Assembly: GCF_001641265.1 (NCBI RefSeq)
Contig: NW_020167536.1
Coordinates: 558,001 to 622,000 of the forward strand
Length of the DNA stretch: 64,000 nucleotides
Source: Pseudogymnoascus destructans
Lineage: Eukaryota; Ascomycota; Leotiomycetes; Thelebolales; Thelebolaceae
Direction: 5' to 3'
Within the stretch, counting starts at the first letter, position 1. The number at the start of each line of letters is the position of its first letter. The notes under the pieces were generated by a model. The model did no database searches and was not told the DNA's origin. It saw only the letters and a list, made by a program, of their open reading frames with translations. Positions 31,409-42,924 of the stretch are shown here, piece by piece. The position numbers and the translations under genes were made by a program.

Positions 31409-32424
31409 CTACCTCGATCTTGGCTCCACTACAACAACAACCACCAGGCTGGTGACCATCAAGGCCCCTGTTACCGCAGCCAGAAGGGCAATGCTTCCCC
31501 TACTCGCCGGGAACTTGCCTTTCGTAACCCAGTGTTGCGCCTCAAAGTATCGGTGGAATCCAATAAGAAGGACCACTATCGAGATCCCTAGGAAGGCAGC
31601 ACCGAGCGGCTTACCCAGGCCACGGAAGTGTATCGCCGAGGCACTGGGCTCGGGTGTCGTGCCTGCGGGGGCCGAAATAGTCGTGTTGAGGCGGAAGAGT
31701 TGTGTGATTGCTATGCCAATCGATGCGAATGCGAGGGAAGTTCGTAGCCATGCGAGGAAAGTGCGTTCTGTGTGCAAGTTAGCATATATCCCAGCAACCC
31801 ATAGATTCAATGCGAGGCCGTACCTAAAGCAAGATGATCCCTCGCCACGCTTCCTTTATTCTCTAGTTCCAGGCTCCCATACTTCCCAAGCTGTTTCTTC
31901 CACCACGGCTCCTCCCTCTCCTCCCCATTCGTCTGTTGCTCGATTGCCGAAGTTTGAACCGCCGACCCTCGCCGCCGACGGCTCTGGCTCTGACTACCTG
32001 TCCTGCTCTGCGTCCTCGTCGTCAGGCTAAGCTGACTATTCCTGCTGCGTACTTTATTTGTTCGCTCCGTCGTAGCCCCATACTCGCCATCGCCATTCGC
32101 TCTTGCAGCGCGCCCATGAGCCACGATTGGCCTGCGCTCGTCAGGCGTGTGCTCGTCGGTGCTGCTGCTGCCGTCCATTGGGGTGTCTGTAGCTATGCCT
32201 TCGTGCTGTGCAAGGCGTTGGACGTCGTCGTCTGTGAGCCGCGAGGTGGATTCGAGGCCGAGGGCTTCGCTGCGGCGGCGGCCGGTCTCGAGGATTGAGT
32301 TTATATTGGCCCTGGTGGTAGAGGAGGAGGAGGTCTTGGAGGCGGGGTTGGGGGTCGTGTGTGGTGGTCGCGAGGTGCTGGGTTGGGGGTGCGAGGGGTC
32401 AGATGGTGCAATTTCGGACTGCAT
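31409..32424 (-). CDS. DUF202 membrane protein with long hydrophilic N-terminus
   Basis: Exons are 32424-31824 and 31767-31409, encoding 319 residues. The first 190 residues are Ser/Thr/Arg-rich and probably disordered (phosphorylation-type sequence). The C-terminal 125 residues are DUF202: ERTFLAWLRTSLAFASIGIA begins the domain, spanning the splice joint, followed by three transmembrane segments (AITQLFRL, GAAFLGISIVVLLIGF, AAVTGALMVTSLVVVVVV). A related fold in the VTC complex supports vacuolar polyphosphate synthesis, but stand-alone DUF202 proteins are uncharacterised. It starts at the only suitable ATG. Confidence 0.88.
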
Positions 32425-32999
32425 GGTGTAGATCTGTGTGACAGGGGGGTCGATCTGTGTGAGGGAGTTAGTGGGCGAGGGCAGCGTTGGTGTTACGGCA
32501 TGGAAGGGTTATGGCGTTATTTGTGGTGGATGATAAAATGACTCTTTTTTGGAGATTTATGGATTCACGAGTGGGGCGATAAAAGGGTGAGGGGAATTAG
32601 AACAAAGGGAGTATAGTTTCCTAATAAAAGGCGGGATACTTGAATAATAGCGTTGCATGGAACTTGGCCTGTGGGGATTCTGCCCCGGAGCTTAATCGGG
32701 CGGTGAGGAAGGTTGGAAGGTGGCTTTGAGAAGCGACATCAGATGTCAGACTACGATGTTCACCCGTTAGTGAAGGTATAATCGTCCATCAATTGGTATT
32801 CTACCGAGGCACAGATAGGTAAATATGAGGCAATGACATATGCTGTGTTTTCGATATTTACTTCATTGCTAGAGACACGCAAAGGTGTGCATGCTGTACG
32901 TGGTGTGCAACAGCTAAGTATGTCTCTGTCGTCCGAACTGTCAGTCATCAGCCGCCACGTTGTCACACCAGACAACCAGCCCGTGAAACAGGCACCTTA
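32425..32999. other. intergenic, no gene seen
   Basis: This is the promoter of the DUF202 gene, then AT-rich sequence without a sustained frame. A start codon for the broken gene on the right could lie here but is not identifiable. Confidence 0.4.
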
Positions 33000-34085
33000 A
33001 ACTACCAGCGTTGTGCCCTCCTACACAACTTCCTCGTAGAATACTCCTGGCTGGCAGATGGCCACCCGTTGGCTGATCTCGAGCGACGCTCATTCTTTGA
33101 GCGCTATGGGGACAAGGCCGAGGAGATCCGTGAGCGACTAGACCCCGCACTGATCGCCTTCCTCGAAGCAGCATACGATGTGCGGCCACAGCAATGGCCT
33201 AATGTACCATCAGAAGCAATGCAAGGCGACAATGGCATTGAGGATTTTTAACATGGAATCTTCACAGCCGATTGAGGACCATCCCGAGCTGTGGCACCCC
33301 CTCGAGACTGTCCTGGGCAATTGGATCCACATGATCCAGCTAGGCAAGATCACAGCCACCCCAGAAGAAACTGATTGCGAGAAGCAGGGACTATGGGCAT
33401 GGCATTCGTATGGCGAAGCACAGATCGACAACACCGTCGCCGCGTTTGACCGACTCGTGGAGGCGATCGAGTCCCGTATGCCAGCAGAGTCGCCCGCGAA
33501 GCCTTTGTTTCAAGCCAAGTATTCACCACTGTGGACACCTCCTCCGATGACGATTATGATGACAAGGTGATTGTTCCACCGGTTTTGCTGTTCCGCGCGA
33601 CAAACCTCACAGCGAACTTTGACTGGGAGGACAAGTATCGGTCACTCAATCCGTATAGAGTTGCGAAAGGGGACCACTGTGTCCCAGTAGGTTTGTATAG
33701 CGAGTCAGTTCCGCGTTCAGTAATAGATTATGCGGAGGAGGGCTTTCGACTTATCTTGCCGTTTTCGCTGTGGGGAGGAGAGCGTGGGGTGAGGAAGAGC
33801 AAAGGGCAGGACATTGAGAAGGGATCGGTGGCGGATTTGTTTCAGCATGGGTTTAAGCCGTTTGGTGGTGACTGGTGGCGGGCTCAGCGGCTGGAGAGGC
33901 TGTTTGGGAAGTGGACTGAGCTTGTGGAGAGGGGGGTATGGGATGTTGATAGGAGGGGTGTCGCGGGGACGATTCTCAAGTTTGATGATGCAAATAAAGG
34001 GGCATGGAGGGATTATTTTATCGAGCCCGTGCTGATTATAAGAATTATGATGATAAAGCCTTTATTGAATAAAGCAGTTATTTAG
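33000..34085 (+). pseudogene. unknown gene, probably broken, with one good intron
   Basis: Coding sequence is readable from about 33000: CALLHNFLVEYSWLADGHP, FFERYGDKAEE. A clean intron at 33211-33276 (gtacca...ttcacag) joins QQWPN to PIEDHPELWHPLETV in phase. After about 33510 the frame moves by one base into SSDDDYDDKVIVPPVLLFR, and the last part (DYAEEGFRLILPFSLWGG) runs to the stop at 34083-34085. No start ATG is found. The protein would be more than 330 residues, acidic, with no membrane segment. I do not recognise the family. It lies between retroelement DNA and a helicase gene, so it may be a duplicated fragment. Confidence 0.5.
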
Positions 34086-34442
34086 GCCTGCTCATTTTAT
34101 ATCAATTCTCGAATAGATATTCCGGATGTATTTCCACTTATTGATGAGAATATTTCATTTTGTGACATAGAGCATAAACTGGATGCAGAGAAGTCAGAAT
34201 TGAAGAATTTAGTTGTTAGTTGTGACGTTTGCTAACTCGCTAAAGGTGCCGCACTGGAGACACCTCAAAGACACTAATGTAAACAAGCTCACGACCAAAG
34301 TTCAAGATATAATACTAGCGGCTACAGTTCATACATTCCATTTGTTCATCTTCAATCTATTTTTCACGCCTCGCCAGAGGCATCCGCACTTTCCCCTCAG
34401 CACCCCAATCCCCCACGACCACTCCACCCCATCACCACCATC

Positions 34443-36589
34443 ATGGCACCCGTCAACGTCCCCTCCTTCGCAGCCACGCAACTGCACCTCCTAGACCAAG
34501 AACTCCAAAGCGAGCTCGCTTCCACCTCCGCGCTCCTGACCTCCACCTCGCCTTCCTCCCTCCAGCGCGCGGGCGTCGCAATCACCAACCTCGTGATCGC
34601 GTCGCAGCGCACGGGACTAGGCGGGAAGACGGTGCTGGAGCTGAGTCTGGATTCTGCGATCGGGGAGGGCGATCTGCCGGAGCATGGCGTGAGGGTGGGG
34701 GATATTGTGATGGTGGCGGGGCAGCCGGCGGGGAGCGCGAAGAAGAGGGAGGTAAAGGAGTTGGAGGAGAATGGGGGGAGGGGGGTGGTGACGAAGGTGG
34801 GGAGGGCGGTGGTGGGGGTTGCGATGGAGAGGGAGGAGGAGGAGGTGGGGGGGAGGTTGTGGATTGTTAAGTTGGCTAATGACGTTACTTATAAGCGGTA
34901 TGTGGATGTGTGCGCTGGGGGCTGGGTGGATCGGGCAATAAAGGTAGGAGGAATGGATGACCAGGTGCTGACTGTTATAGGATGAATCAAACTATGGAAA
35001 AGCTGCAGAAGATTAACGAGGCATCTTATTCAGCCTTTCTGCGGGTGCTATTCGGGCTGTCATCACCTTCGCCGGTACACGAGAGCCCAAAGGAGGCCGA
35101 AAAGATCGAGTGGATAGACACAAGTCTAAATGACTCGCAGAAAGATGCCATCAAATTTGCGTTGGCGTCACGGGAAGTAGCATTGATCCATGGACCTCCA
35201 GGGGTATTACTATCCTCCACTCATCCAGCCGCCCACACGACTAACCTCAACTAGACTGGCAAAACTCACACTCTGATCGAGCTCATCCTGCAACTTGTCA
35301 AACTGAAGCTACGCGTCCTCGTCTGCGGCCCGAGCAATATCTCAGTAGACAACATCGTGGAGCGCCTCTCGCCGCACAAGCTACCCATTCTGCGCCTCGG
35401 ACACCCCGCACGCCTCCTCCCCTCAGTCCTGAACCACTCGCTTGATATACTAACGCAAACCTCTGACGCTGCAGCCATTGTGCGCGACGTGCGCAAGGAG
35501 ATGGACAGCAAACAGGCCTCGCTTCGCAAGACGAAGTCGGGACGGGAGCGCAGGGGGATATATGGGGAGCTACGGGAGCTGCGGAAGGAGTTTCGCGAGA
35601 GGGAGAAGAAGTGTGTCGCCAATCTAGTAATGGGGAGTAAGGTTGTGCTTGCTACGCTTCACGGAGCCGGTGGATTCCAACTTAGGGGCGAGCAGTTCGA
35701 TGTTGTGCTCATCGATGAGGCAAGTCAGGCGCTAGAGGCACAGTGTTGGGTTCCTCTATTGCAGGCGGATAAGGTGGTTTTGGCGGGTGATCATTTACAG
35801 TTACCGCCAACGATTAAGAGCTTAAATTCGAAGGTTAAGAGTAAGGTAACTAAGAAAGGAGATGGGGGGGGAGAAGCTGAGGAAGTGATTATCAAAGGGA
35901 TGACACTGGAGACTACGCTATTTGATAGACTATTGGCCATGCATGGAGAAGGCATTAAGAGGATGTTAACCACGCAGTACCGGATGCACGAGACGATCAT
36001 GAGATTTCCAAGCGACGAGCTGTACGAGGGGAAGCTGATAGCTGCTGAGGCAGTTAAGGCGAGGCTTTTAACGGACCTGCCGTATGAGGTTCAAGACACA
36101 GAAGATACGAGGGAGCCTCTTGTCTTCTGGGACACGCAAGGAGGCGACTTTCCAGAGGCAAGCGAGGAAGAGGGAGTCAGTAAGAAGGCGGGAAAGGGCC
36201 TGATGGGCGAGAGCAAGAGCAATGAGATGGAAGCCGTGCTGGTAAAGTTGCACGTGAAGAACCTTGTCAAGGCAGGTGTCAAGCCAGAGGATATCGCCGT
36301 TGTCACGCCCTACAATGCGCAGCTAGCGCTGATGTCAGGTCCGCTGAAAGAGGAATTCCCTGGCATCGAATTAGGCAGTGTGGACGGCTTCCAGGGGCGA
36401 GAAAAGGAGGCTATCATCGTGAGCTTGGTGCGTAGCAATGGCGATGGCGAGGTGGGTTTCCTGGGCGAGAAGCGCCGTCTAAACGTTGCTATGACGAGGC
36501 CCAGGCGTCACCTGTGTGTCATCGGTGATGCGGAAACAGTAGCAAAGTTAGTACTCCGTGATGTTCGGATGCAGAAGAGCCACGTTTGA
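34443..36589 (+). CDS. HCS1: SF1 helicase, SMUBP2/Hcs1-like (DNA polymerase alpha-associated)
   Basis: Exons are 34443-34897, 34981-35203 and 35255-36589, encoding 670 residues. It is a Upf1-like SF1B helicase that unwinds nucleic acid 5' to 3' using ATP. The yeast homologue Hcs1 copurifies with DNA polymerase alpha. An N-terminal beta-barrel-type domain is followed by motif I GPPGTGKT (the second intron splits it after GPPG), motif II VVLIDEASQ, motif III LAGDHLQLPP, motif IV LTTQYRMH, motif V VDGFQGREKEAIIVSL and motif VI LNVAMTRPRRHLCVIGD. The yeast and human relatives are larger at the C-terminus; no R3H or zinc finger is seen here. Confidence 0.93.
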
Positions 36590-37584
36590 AGAATGGATGA
36601 TGTGCTGACTTTTGGGTAGGGGAAGCGGGTTCCTGAAACGCTGGATGGCCTTCTTGGAGGAGGTCTCCGATCTCAGATATCCCGATTTGGCCATGCTTAG
36701 TAACCCTTGATGCTACACGTCGCATGGCATCAAGGTGGAGATGTGATGAACGAGATAAACCTGGACTGAGGCCTAGATGCACGTTGTTCCGCGATTATGG
36801 CTTAACTGGACGTCTAGGGACGGCTTCCGCAACTGTAGCGGGCGCGGGGCCGAGCCTCCGCTATTTGGATGCGTGGCGGTGAGACACTCCAGGGTCTAAG
36901 ACCGGATGAACGGTGCAGTAGAGTATCCGTCTTGGGCATTTCATATCACTGTAGCGTGAAGATCACCTCTCATGCACACGCACGGGCGTGTTGGCAGTGC
37001 ACTATTAGGCGGCTGATGGCAAAGAAAGACCACAGGGATGGCCAGAACCGTTGTGGCTTGGGATGAAGTCGCCAGAGAGGCATAAATGCGGCCAATGATA
37101 CTCTAAAAGTGAGATATATATTTGATGCCTGGGCTGGAAGGGTTTGTGACGAATCCCCAAGTGTCCAGTTACAATACTGAGTTGAGAAATAGCGATTTGG
37201 CTTGCTGAAGTTGCCAATATTCCCAGGTTCTCCTCACCTTGAGCTACTATCCGAACCACGCAGGTACCATTTTCCAGGACACACTTGCATTCGCCTGTGT
37301 TGCAGGATATATGACCAGTGACATGCCCGTGAATGCATAGAGTTGACTTATTTCCCTTGATGAATGACGGGGTCGCAACCGCTGTGCTGATAATGCTTTC
37401 AGTTGTGGGTGTGCTGGCCGAACATAGTGCAAGAGACGAACATGACTCGAAAATACACTCATTGATTTAACTCGTGGCGATTCTGCCCGCTCTTCTTCTT
37501 CATTCCATTCTCCCTTTTTAAGCAACAATTCCCGGTAGGTTTGCTAGACGCGGCCGTCCTTGAGCGCCAGCACGAGCTATAACG
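36590..37584. other. intergenic, no gene seen
   Basis: About 1 kb without a supported gene. Only short frames in mixed directions are present. Confidence 0.45.
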
Positions 37585-39512
37585 ATGAGCAAACTATGGG
37601 GTGGGAACCGAAAGGGTGGTGATACGACTCAACTCAAGGTCTCTACAGTTCGAGGGAAGATATCGGCGCCGATACCTATCCGACTGATGACGATGAGCTT
37701 CCGGAAAGAATGCCTGCGGTGGGGCTGGCGATCCCCTTTGGGTACGACACAGCAGATATTACTCCAGACGACGGTCAGGGGACAATACATAGCCAGACCC
37801 AGACAAATATAACACGGTAACCGCTGCGGAGGATAAGCCCACAGCGTCTGTCGGGCGACGAGTTACGAAGGTCAACAACTGGGAGCAGATTCAGAGAGTC
37901 TGGCCTACTCAGCCCTCTGGCAAGCCCAGCGAAGAAGCTGCTCTTGGCCGTTTATTTGGCAAGAAACCAAAGGGCGACGGAGATCCATTGTCAAATGGTC
38001 AAGCAAAGGGCCGGGCAAACCATAAGCATCACAAGAGTGTACGTATTTCAGAGAGCAATGCAACTCTGGCACAGCTAACAAGAATCAGGATCCCTCGGCA
38101 TTATCGAACGCGGCAGATAAGCCAATCTCACCCCAGTGATCGAACTCTCTGCCCCTCAAACAGATAAACCGCGGGTTAGCTTCACACCCGACTTTATCAA
38201 ATACGACCCGCTATGGCAGGACGACCAGCCGGGAAGTTCACCTACACGGCCGCGAAGAGCCACCATCCCCAGCCGCCTTTTCAGCAACGCACCCGCTATG
38301 TATACAGAGTTCTGCGGGCTCTCACCCCGCCCAACCAGCCATGGACGCAGGGCGCCACCTCTCGAATCGGCCAGGCCATAACATCTGGCGCTCACCCAAA
38401 CCGAGGCTCGAATAGTGCGGGACAACTTAAAACACTGTCGGGATTCACCCCCCTTGCCCAAAAGACGAAGTGAGGAAATTAGGCAGTGGTGAGGGAGTTT
38501 CGATGCTTCGGGGCCATTGAGCCCTTGGAGTAGCCAGAGGCCCGACACAGCTGTTACAGCACAGTCACAACCCGATCCCTCGCAGCAGGATGAAGAAGCG
38601 ATGCCACGCCTGGCAATTGATGGGAGCGAGGTGAACGAGACGTCATATCTTGGACCCTGAACCATTCAATTTCGGTCCTATTGGCCCCATGGCCATGGCC
38701 GGGATGACCATCACTCAAGCTGCAAGCCCCGAGGACCGAGTGTTGTACCTCGAAGCGCAGCTGCGGAGATGGAACAGGTCATATCTAACTGGAGCCCGGG
38801 GCCTCATGCGAACGGCCAACCCACGGCCGCAGACCCACAGCACCTCCAACCACCCATCCCACCAAAACACGCAAACCGCCCCTTCTCCGCCGAATTCGGA
38901 TATGGATCCGAAACTCTAGCTGGACGAGGTCCTCACAGCCGCGACGGCACGCCCAGACCCGTAACACCTACCCGGCAACCGCGCAGCCGCTCCACCACCG
39001 ACATCACAGAGCCGTCCAATGGACCGGGCGACCCGTCGCCGCGGCGTCGCGAACAGATGCAAGACGGTAGCCCGACGAGCAAGGACTCGACGCCCGAGTC
39101 GAGCGGTGCACAAATCGCGACGCCGACGACGATGCGCGGACTTCCGCCCTTCTCGGTGATGCCGCTGAGAAAGCACGGCTCGCTGACTGCGCATCACTAC
39201 TCTGCGCTGCTGAATTTGATACAGGTTGAGCGGAAGGCGCGGGAGGAGCTGGAGGAGAAGGTTGGGCTCGTGGAGAGGCGGTTGGGGGCTGCGATGGCGG
39301 GGTTGGGGAGGGGGGAGGAGAAGCGGAGGAGTGAGGGGTTGAGGGGGATGAAGGAGGAGATGGAGAGGAGGGCGGAGGTGGAGGTGGAGAGGACGCCGGG
39401 GAGGTCGGAGGTGGATTCGGATGTTGAGATGCAGAATGGGACGCCGAGGACGATGAGTCCGAGTCAGCCGAGGCTTGGGAAAGGACGCGCGCTTCAGGAT
39501 GTGGTGTTCTGA
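37585..39512 (+). pseudogene. decayed gene for a disordered protein with C-terminal coiled coil
   Basis: The likely start is at 37585 (MSKLWGGNRKGGDT). Coding-like sequence jumps between frames at least five times, e.g. SDDDELPERMPAVGLAIPFG, then VNNWEQIQRVWPTQPSGKPS, GRLFGKKPKGDGDP, VSFTPDFIKYDPLWQDDQPG, GPIGPMAMAGMTITQA. An intact intron of about 50 bp near 38040-38090 (gtacgt...aatcag) remains. The last part, about 38769-39512, is open: a Pro/Ser/Arg-rich region, then a coiled coil (LLNLIQVERKAREELEEKV) and an acidic basic-mixed tail ending ALQDVVF. No catalytic domain is seen. I do not recognise the family. The many indels argue for a pseudogene, although poor sequence quality is possible. 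Confidence 0.6.
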
Positions 39513-40112
39513 GCGAGGGACTTATGATTGGGATGTCTGTATTTATAATGGTGGGATGGATGGCTGGATGGATATGGCTTGGCGTTGAATCGAGGAAGGT
39601 ACATTTAGCGTTGTTGTAATTTTATAGCTATTTAGCGTCGAGTGTCGAAGAATACCATTGTTTATTACTTCCAATCCAGATGTAATGTATTCAAGATGCA
39701 ATTCTTAACTAAAGAGGACAGTATAGTAGGTATTACATATATTGCATCATCTAGCTATGATTATATTTCCCAAGCGCCAAACACCCTCGCCAGGTCGATT
39801 CCAACTCTAAAACAAAAGAAATCTTTAAATATTTCCCAAAACCATACCCGCCTCTAAATTCTTATGCCCATCTATTATTCTGCACTCCTGATCAAAACAC
39901 CCATCATCCACAACCCTCACACCCTCTCCCGATACGGAAACTGCGCCGTCCGCGGCACATCGCTCATCCTGTCATCGTGCCTGTCATACACGCTATCACT
40001 CCTCGTCGTCCGAGGCACATCACTCACTGCATCATAACTCACATCATACACGCCCCCACTCCTCGCCGTCAACGGCACATCACTCGTCCTCTCACCCCTG
40101 CCATACTCGCCA
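39513..40112. other. intergenic with short imperfect repeats
   Basis: Between about 39945 and 40095 a unit near 55-60 bp containing gtccgaggcacatcactc recurs about three times with changes. It forms an alternative reading frame antisense to the plus strand but looks non-genic. The rest is AT-rich with no gene. Confidence 0.45.
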
Positions 40113-40547
40113 TCACTTTTGGACTCCCCATTCCCTCTTCGGCGTATCATAATCGGGCTGCACACGCGTACGCTTGCCACGTCCACAGCACCACCACCTC
40201 CTCGCCCCCTTCGTAACAATCGGCTTCGCGAACTCGGAGCCGGGGCCGCGCAGGTAGCAACCGGGGTGGATGGCGGCGAGAGAGAAGAGGGCGAGGAACA
40301 TAGGTGTTGCTTCGAGGCCGTAGAAGTAGGATTCGTGTGTTGGGATGGGGCCGTAGAGGCCGGAGGAGAACTCGACAAGGCGGAAGATGATGTGGATCTA
40401 GGCGGTAGGGGTTAGTTGATTTGGTTGGGCGAGAGGAAGGGGGACGTATGGAGATGAGGATCAGGGCCAGCGGGTGGCGTGGGTCCTGCCTTCGCGGGGG
40501 CGCGGACGTGGAAGGTGATCCTTAGGACTCACCGTTATGGAGGCCAT
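40113..40547 (-). pseudogene. RTA1-like membrane protein, C-terminal remnant
   Basis: Readable exons are 40547-40533 (MASIT) and 40397-40113, with a canonical intron between them, giving 99 residues. The second exon matches the last two helices of the RTA1 family: IIFRLVEFSSGLYGPIPTHE, YFYGLEATPMFLALFSLAAI and HPGCYL. RTA1 proteins have seven helices and are linked to lipid translocation and azole or 7-aminocholesterol resistance in yeast. The first five helices are missing upstream, where only unrelated sequence is seen. Either it is a truncated remnant, or distant 5' exons were lost. Confidence 0.7.
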
Positions 40548-41965
40548 GGCTCTTCGGTGAAAGCCACATCTCCCCCACTATGTCATGGTCCTCGTCGTCA
40601 CCAACGGGCTTGGAACCATGAAGCTTTGAAGCATGCTACCCAATGCAGGACTGGCGCAATTAGCCTGTCTCCAGAGTATAATTTAGCTCAGTCCAGTCCT
40701 GGGGTTATCGTTGATTGGTTGTCTCGGGTAATCTATTTTTAAAAAATTATGATTGGCTAACTGACAACGTCCTATATTAATTAGTGGGTCCCTTTACGTA
40801 GCAACCATTGGTTAAATTGTAAATAAGTGTGTCCACTAGTATCGGAAGTGGTTTAGTTGCCTCTAATGTCAGCGACCCCTTGTATCCAACGAGGCTGACG
40901 GCGACGATCCAATATGACAGCTTCACACTGTGTGGCGGTTCAGGTGTACGAGTACAGTACTTTTCATATCCTACATGGAAAATTCCGTCCGAAGTAATGC
41001 GGCGTTTGATATTTGTTGTGGCAGCCCAAGTTTATCACGACTGCCGAGCCAGAGATGATCGGCGGAACACGCATACCAATTAGTTACATTTCTTCGAACT
41101 GCCCAACCAACTCTGAGAGTCAGGAGCTGACAAGCCTCGAGGCATAGGTCAACCAAGCTTCACCGCCGATAACTCAAGTCAACCATAATACACGAATAAA
41201 TCCACAGTTCTTCACAAGGACAATCTTCCTGGTGATATCCTTGGTTTTTGTGGAAGGTGTGGTCTTGCCATAGGATCCTGCCATTCGGGGGCTAAAACCA
41301 CAAGTATCCCAGTCTTCACCATAGAACTGGGTGTTTTGGGTGCATGCGAGCAACGCCGCCCGATTTAAGTAGGTCTGTTCGAATATTGCCGCCAAGGTCG
41401 AGCTCCTCGGTGCAAGCGATCCAAAGGCTGACCTTTGTAGGCAAAAACTCAAATGCCGAATAATCATGAACTCCATGTCTGGCATTGCGTCAAGCGACTA
41501 GTTTGAGGGCCCACCCGAGCGAACCGCTAGCCTTGTCCATTATACAAGGGTATAAGTGGCACACTCTTATAAACGAGTATACTCTTTCCGCGGGTTGCTT
41601 GTTTAGATGCAGGGTTCAAAAAGGATCAGATGCAAGGAATAAGTGGTCAGGAAGGCTCGGGGTAATTCTAATACGGCATGCTGTGCATTAGAAAGGCGGC
41701 ATAGGCCCCTCTCTTAGCTAAAGCAAATGATTCGATAGCAGTTATAGGTATGAATGAGGCTGAAGCGGACCCCTCTCTTCCAGTTTAGCGGTAGATAAGA
41801 GTCCAACAGCAACAAGCAGTAACATAAAACCCCGCTCTTACCCCGTGCCTTCGGCCAGCTCTTTCCCAAACGTATCTAATCGACAGCATCATCGAGCTGA
41901 AGACCATACGCTACTCAACCGAACCACCAACTGGATATATTTGTAGTTGGCAACTTTACGCTACC
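40548..41965. other. intergenic, no recognised gene
   Basis: A leftward frame at 41485-41174 encodes about 100 residues with no recognisable domain. I regard it as unsupported. The rest is AT-rich. Confidence 0.4.
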
Positions 41966-42629
41966 ATGTGGTGTGAGAACTGTGGCAAACAACGGTCGCA
42001 CTACCACCAAATAGGAACGGCCAACGCCAAATACTGTCAACGATGCCGACAGAGAGGAACGAAGGCAGATACATACTGCCGGTACTGCAGCAAACCAAAA
42101 AGACAGGCAAACTCTGTATGCGACGTTCATGGCGTAAACATGAGTGACGGTACCTTACCCCGCCTCCCTTTGCTGTAGTTATCGGACCTAACCTCGATGC
42201 ACGACAGATGGGACCGCCAGTAGAAGCCCGAGTCCCCCTACCAGGAGCCCAAGCCCTCCAACAAGAAGTCCCAGTAGAAGCCCGAGTCCCCCTACCAGGA
42301 GCCCAAGCCCTCCAACAAGAAGTCCCAGCTTCTCCACAAGAAGTCCAAGCAATGCAGGCTCAAGGGATAGCGAGAGCGAGATAAATCGAACGTGCCATTT
42401 CTGCAACCTGATTTTCAGCGATCGAAACGGCAAGGAGGCTCACAATACTTATTACACTTCGGGGTGCGAGAAGCATGCAACGTGTTTTCCGGCTAAGGAT
42501 AATTACAGTCATGCGAGGCAGAAGTACCATACTCAGTGCTTCGTGCCGGGGTGCGATTCCAAGTATACGGAGCCGGATTTGGAATGGGATGATGACACGA
42601 TCGAGCGGCATGTTAGGGCAAGGCATTAG
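41966..42629 (+). CDS. Cys-rich zinc-finger protein with SP/RS repeat linker
   Basis: Exons are 41966-42149 and 42208-42629, encoding 201 residues. The intron is 58 bp, with a cctaacc branch site and an acag acceptor. Exon 1 has four C-X2-C pairs: CENCGKQ, CQRCRQ, CRYCSK and a single Cys in CDVHG. After the splice comes a linker of repeats (SPSPPTRSPSPPTRS occurs twice from a 51-53 bp DNA duplication at about 42218-42325). The C-terminus has CHFCNLIF, CEKHATCFPA, QCFVPGCDSKY and RHVRARH, which look like C2H2-type fingers. There is no known family; nuclear nucleic-acid binding is inferred. Confidence 0.72.
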
Positions 42630-42924
42630 AGATCTTGGGGGGTTGGAGCAGGGAAGGCTTGTGTATTTTATAGCTAGGTAATGACTTTGTTGTTATTTAG
42701 GGTTTGGTTATCATACCTAACAGAGCCACCTATGATTGATTCCATCTGTAGACGGCAGTATGCATATCATTTATCAGTCCTCTACGCTAGTATAACTTTC
42801 TCTATAGGCAACTGATCTTCAATAACATAAGGACCCATATAATCCTCTACAACCCTTTGGGTAGAATGTTAGTGGATTTTCAATAACATAGATGCCCAAT
42901 CTTTCGTACATAAACGAGTTACTT
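42630..42924. other. short intergenic stretch
   Basis: No gene is seen. A near-repeat of a phrase around tttcaataacataga occurs twice (about 42810-42890). Confidence 0.35.

Noticed and set aside
41174..41485. Leftward frame of about 103 residues
   Set aside because: No start context, domain, splice signals or neighbour support. It is probably chance.
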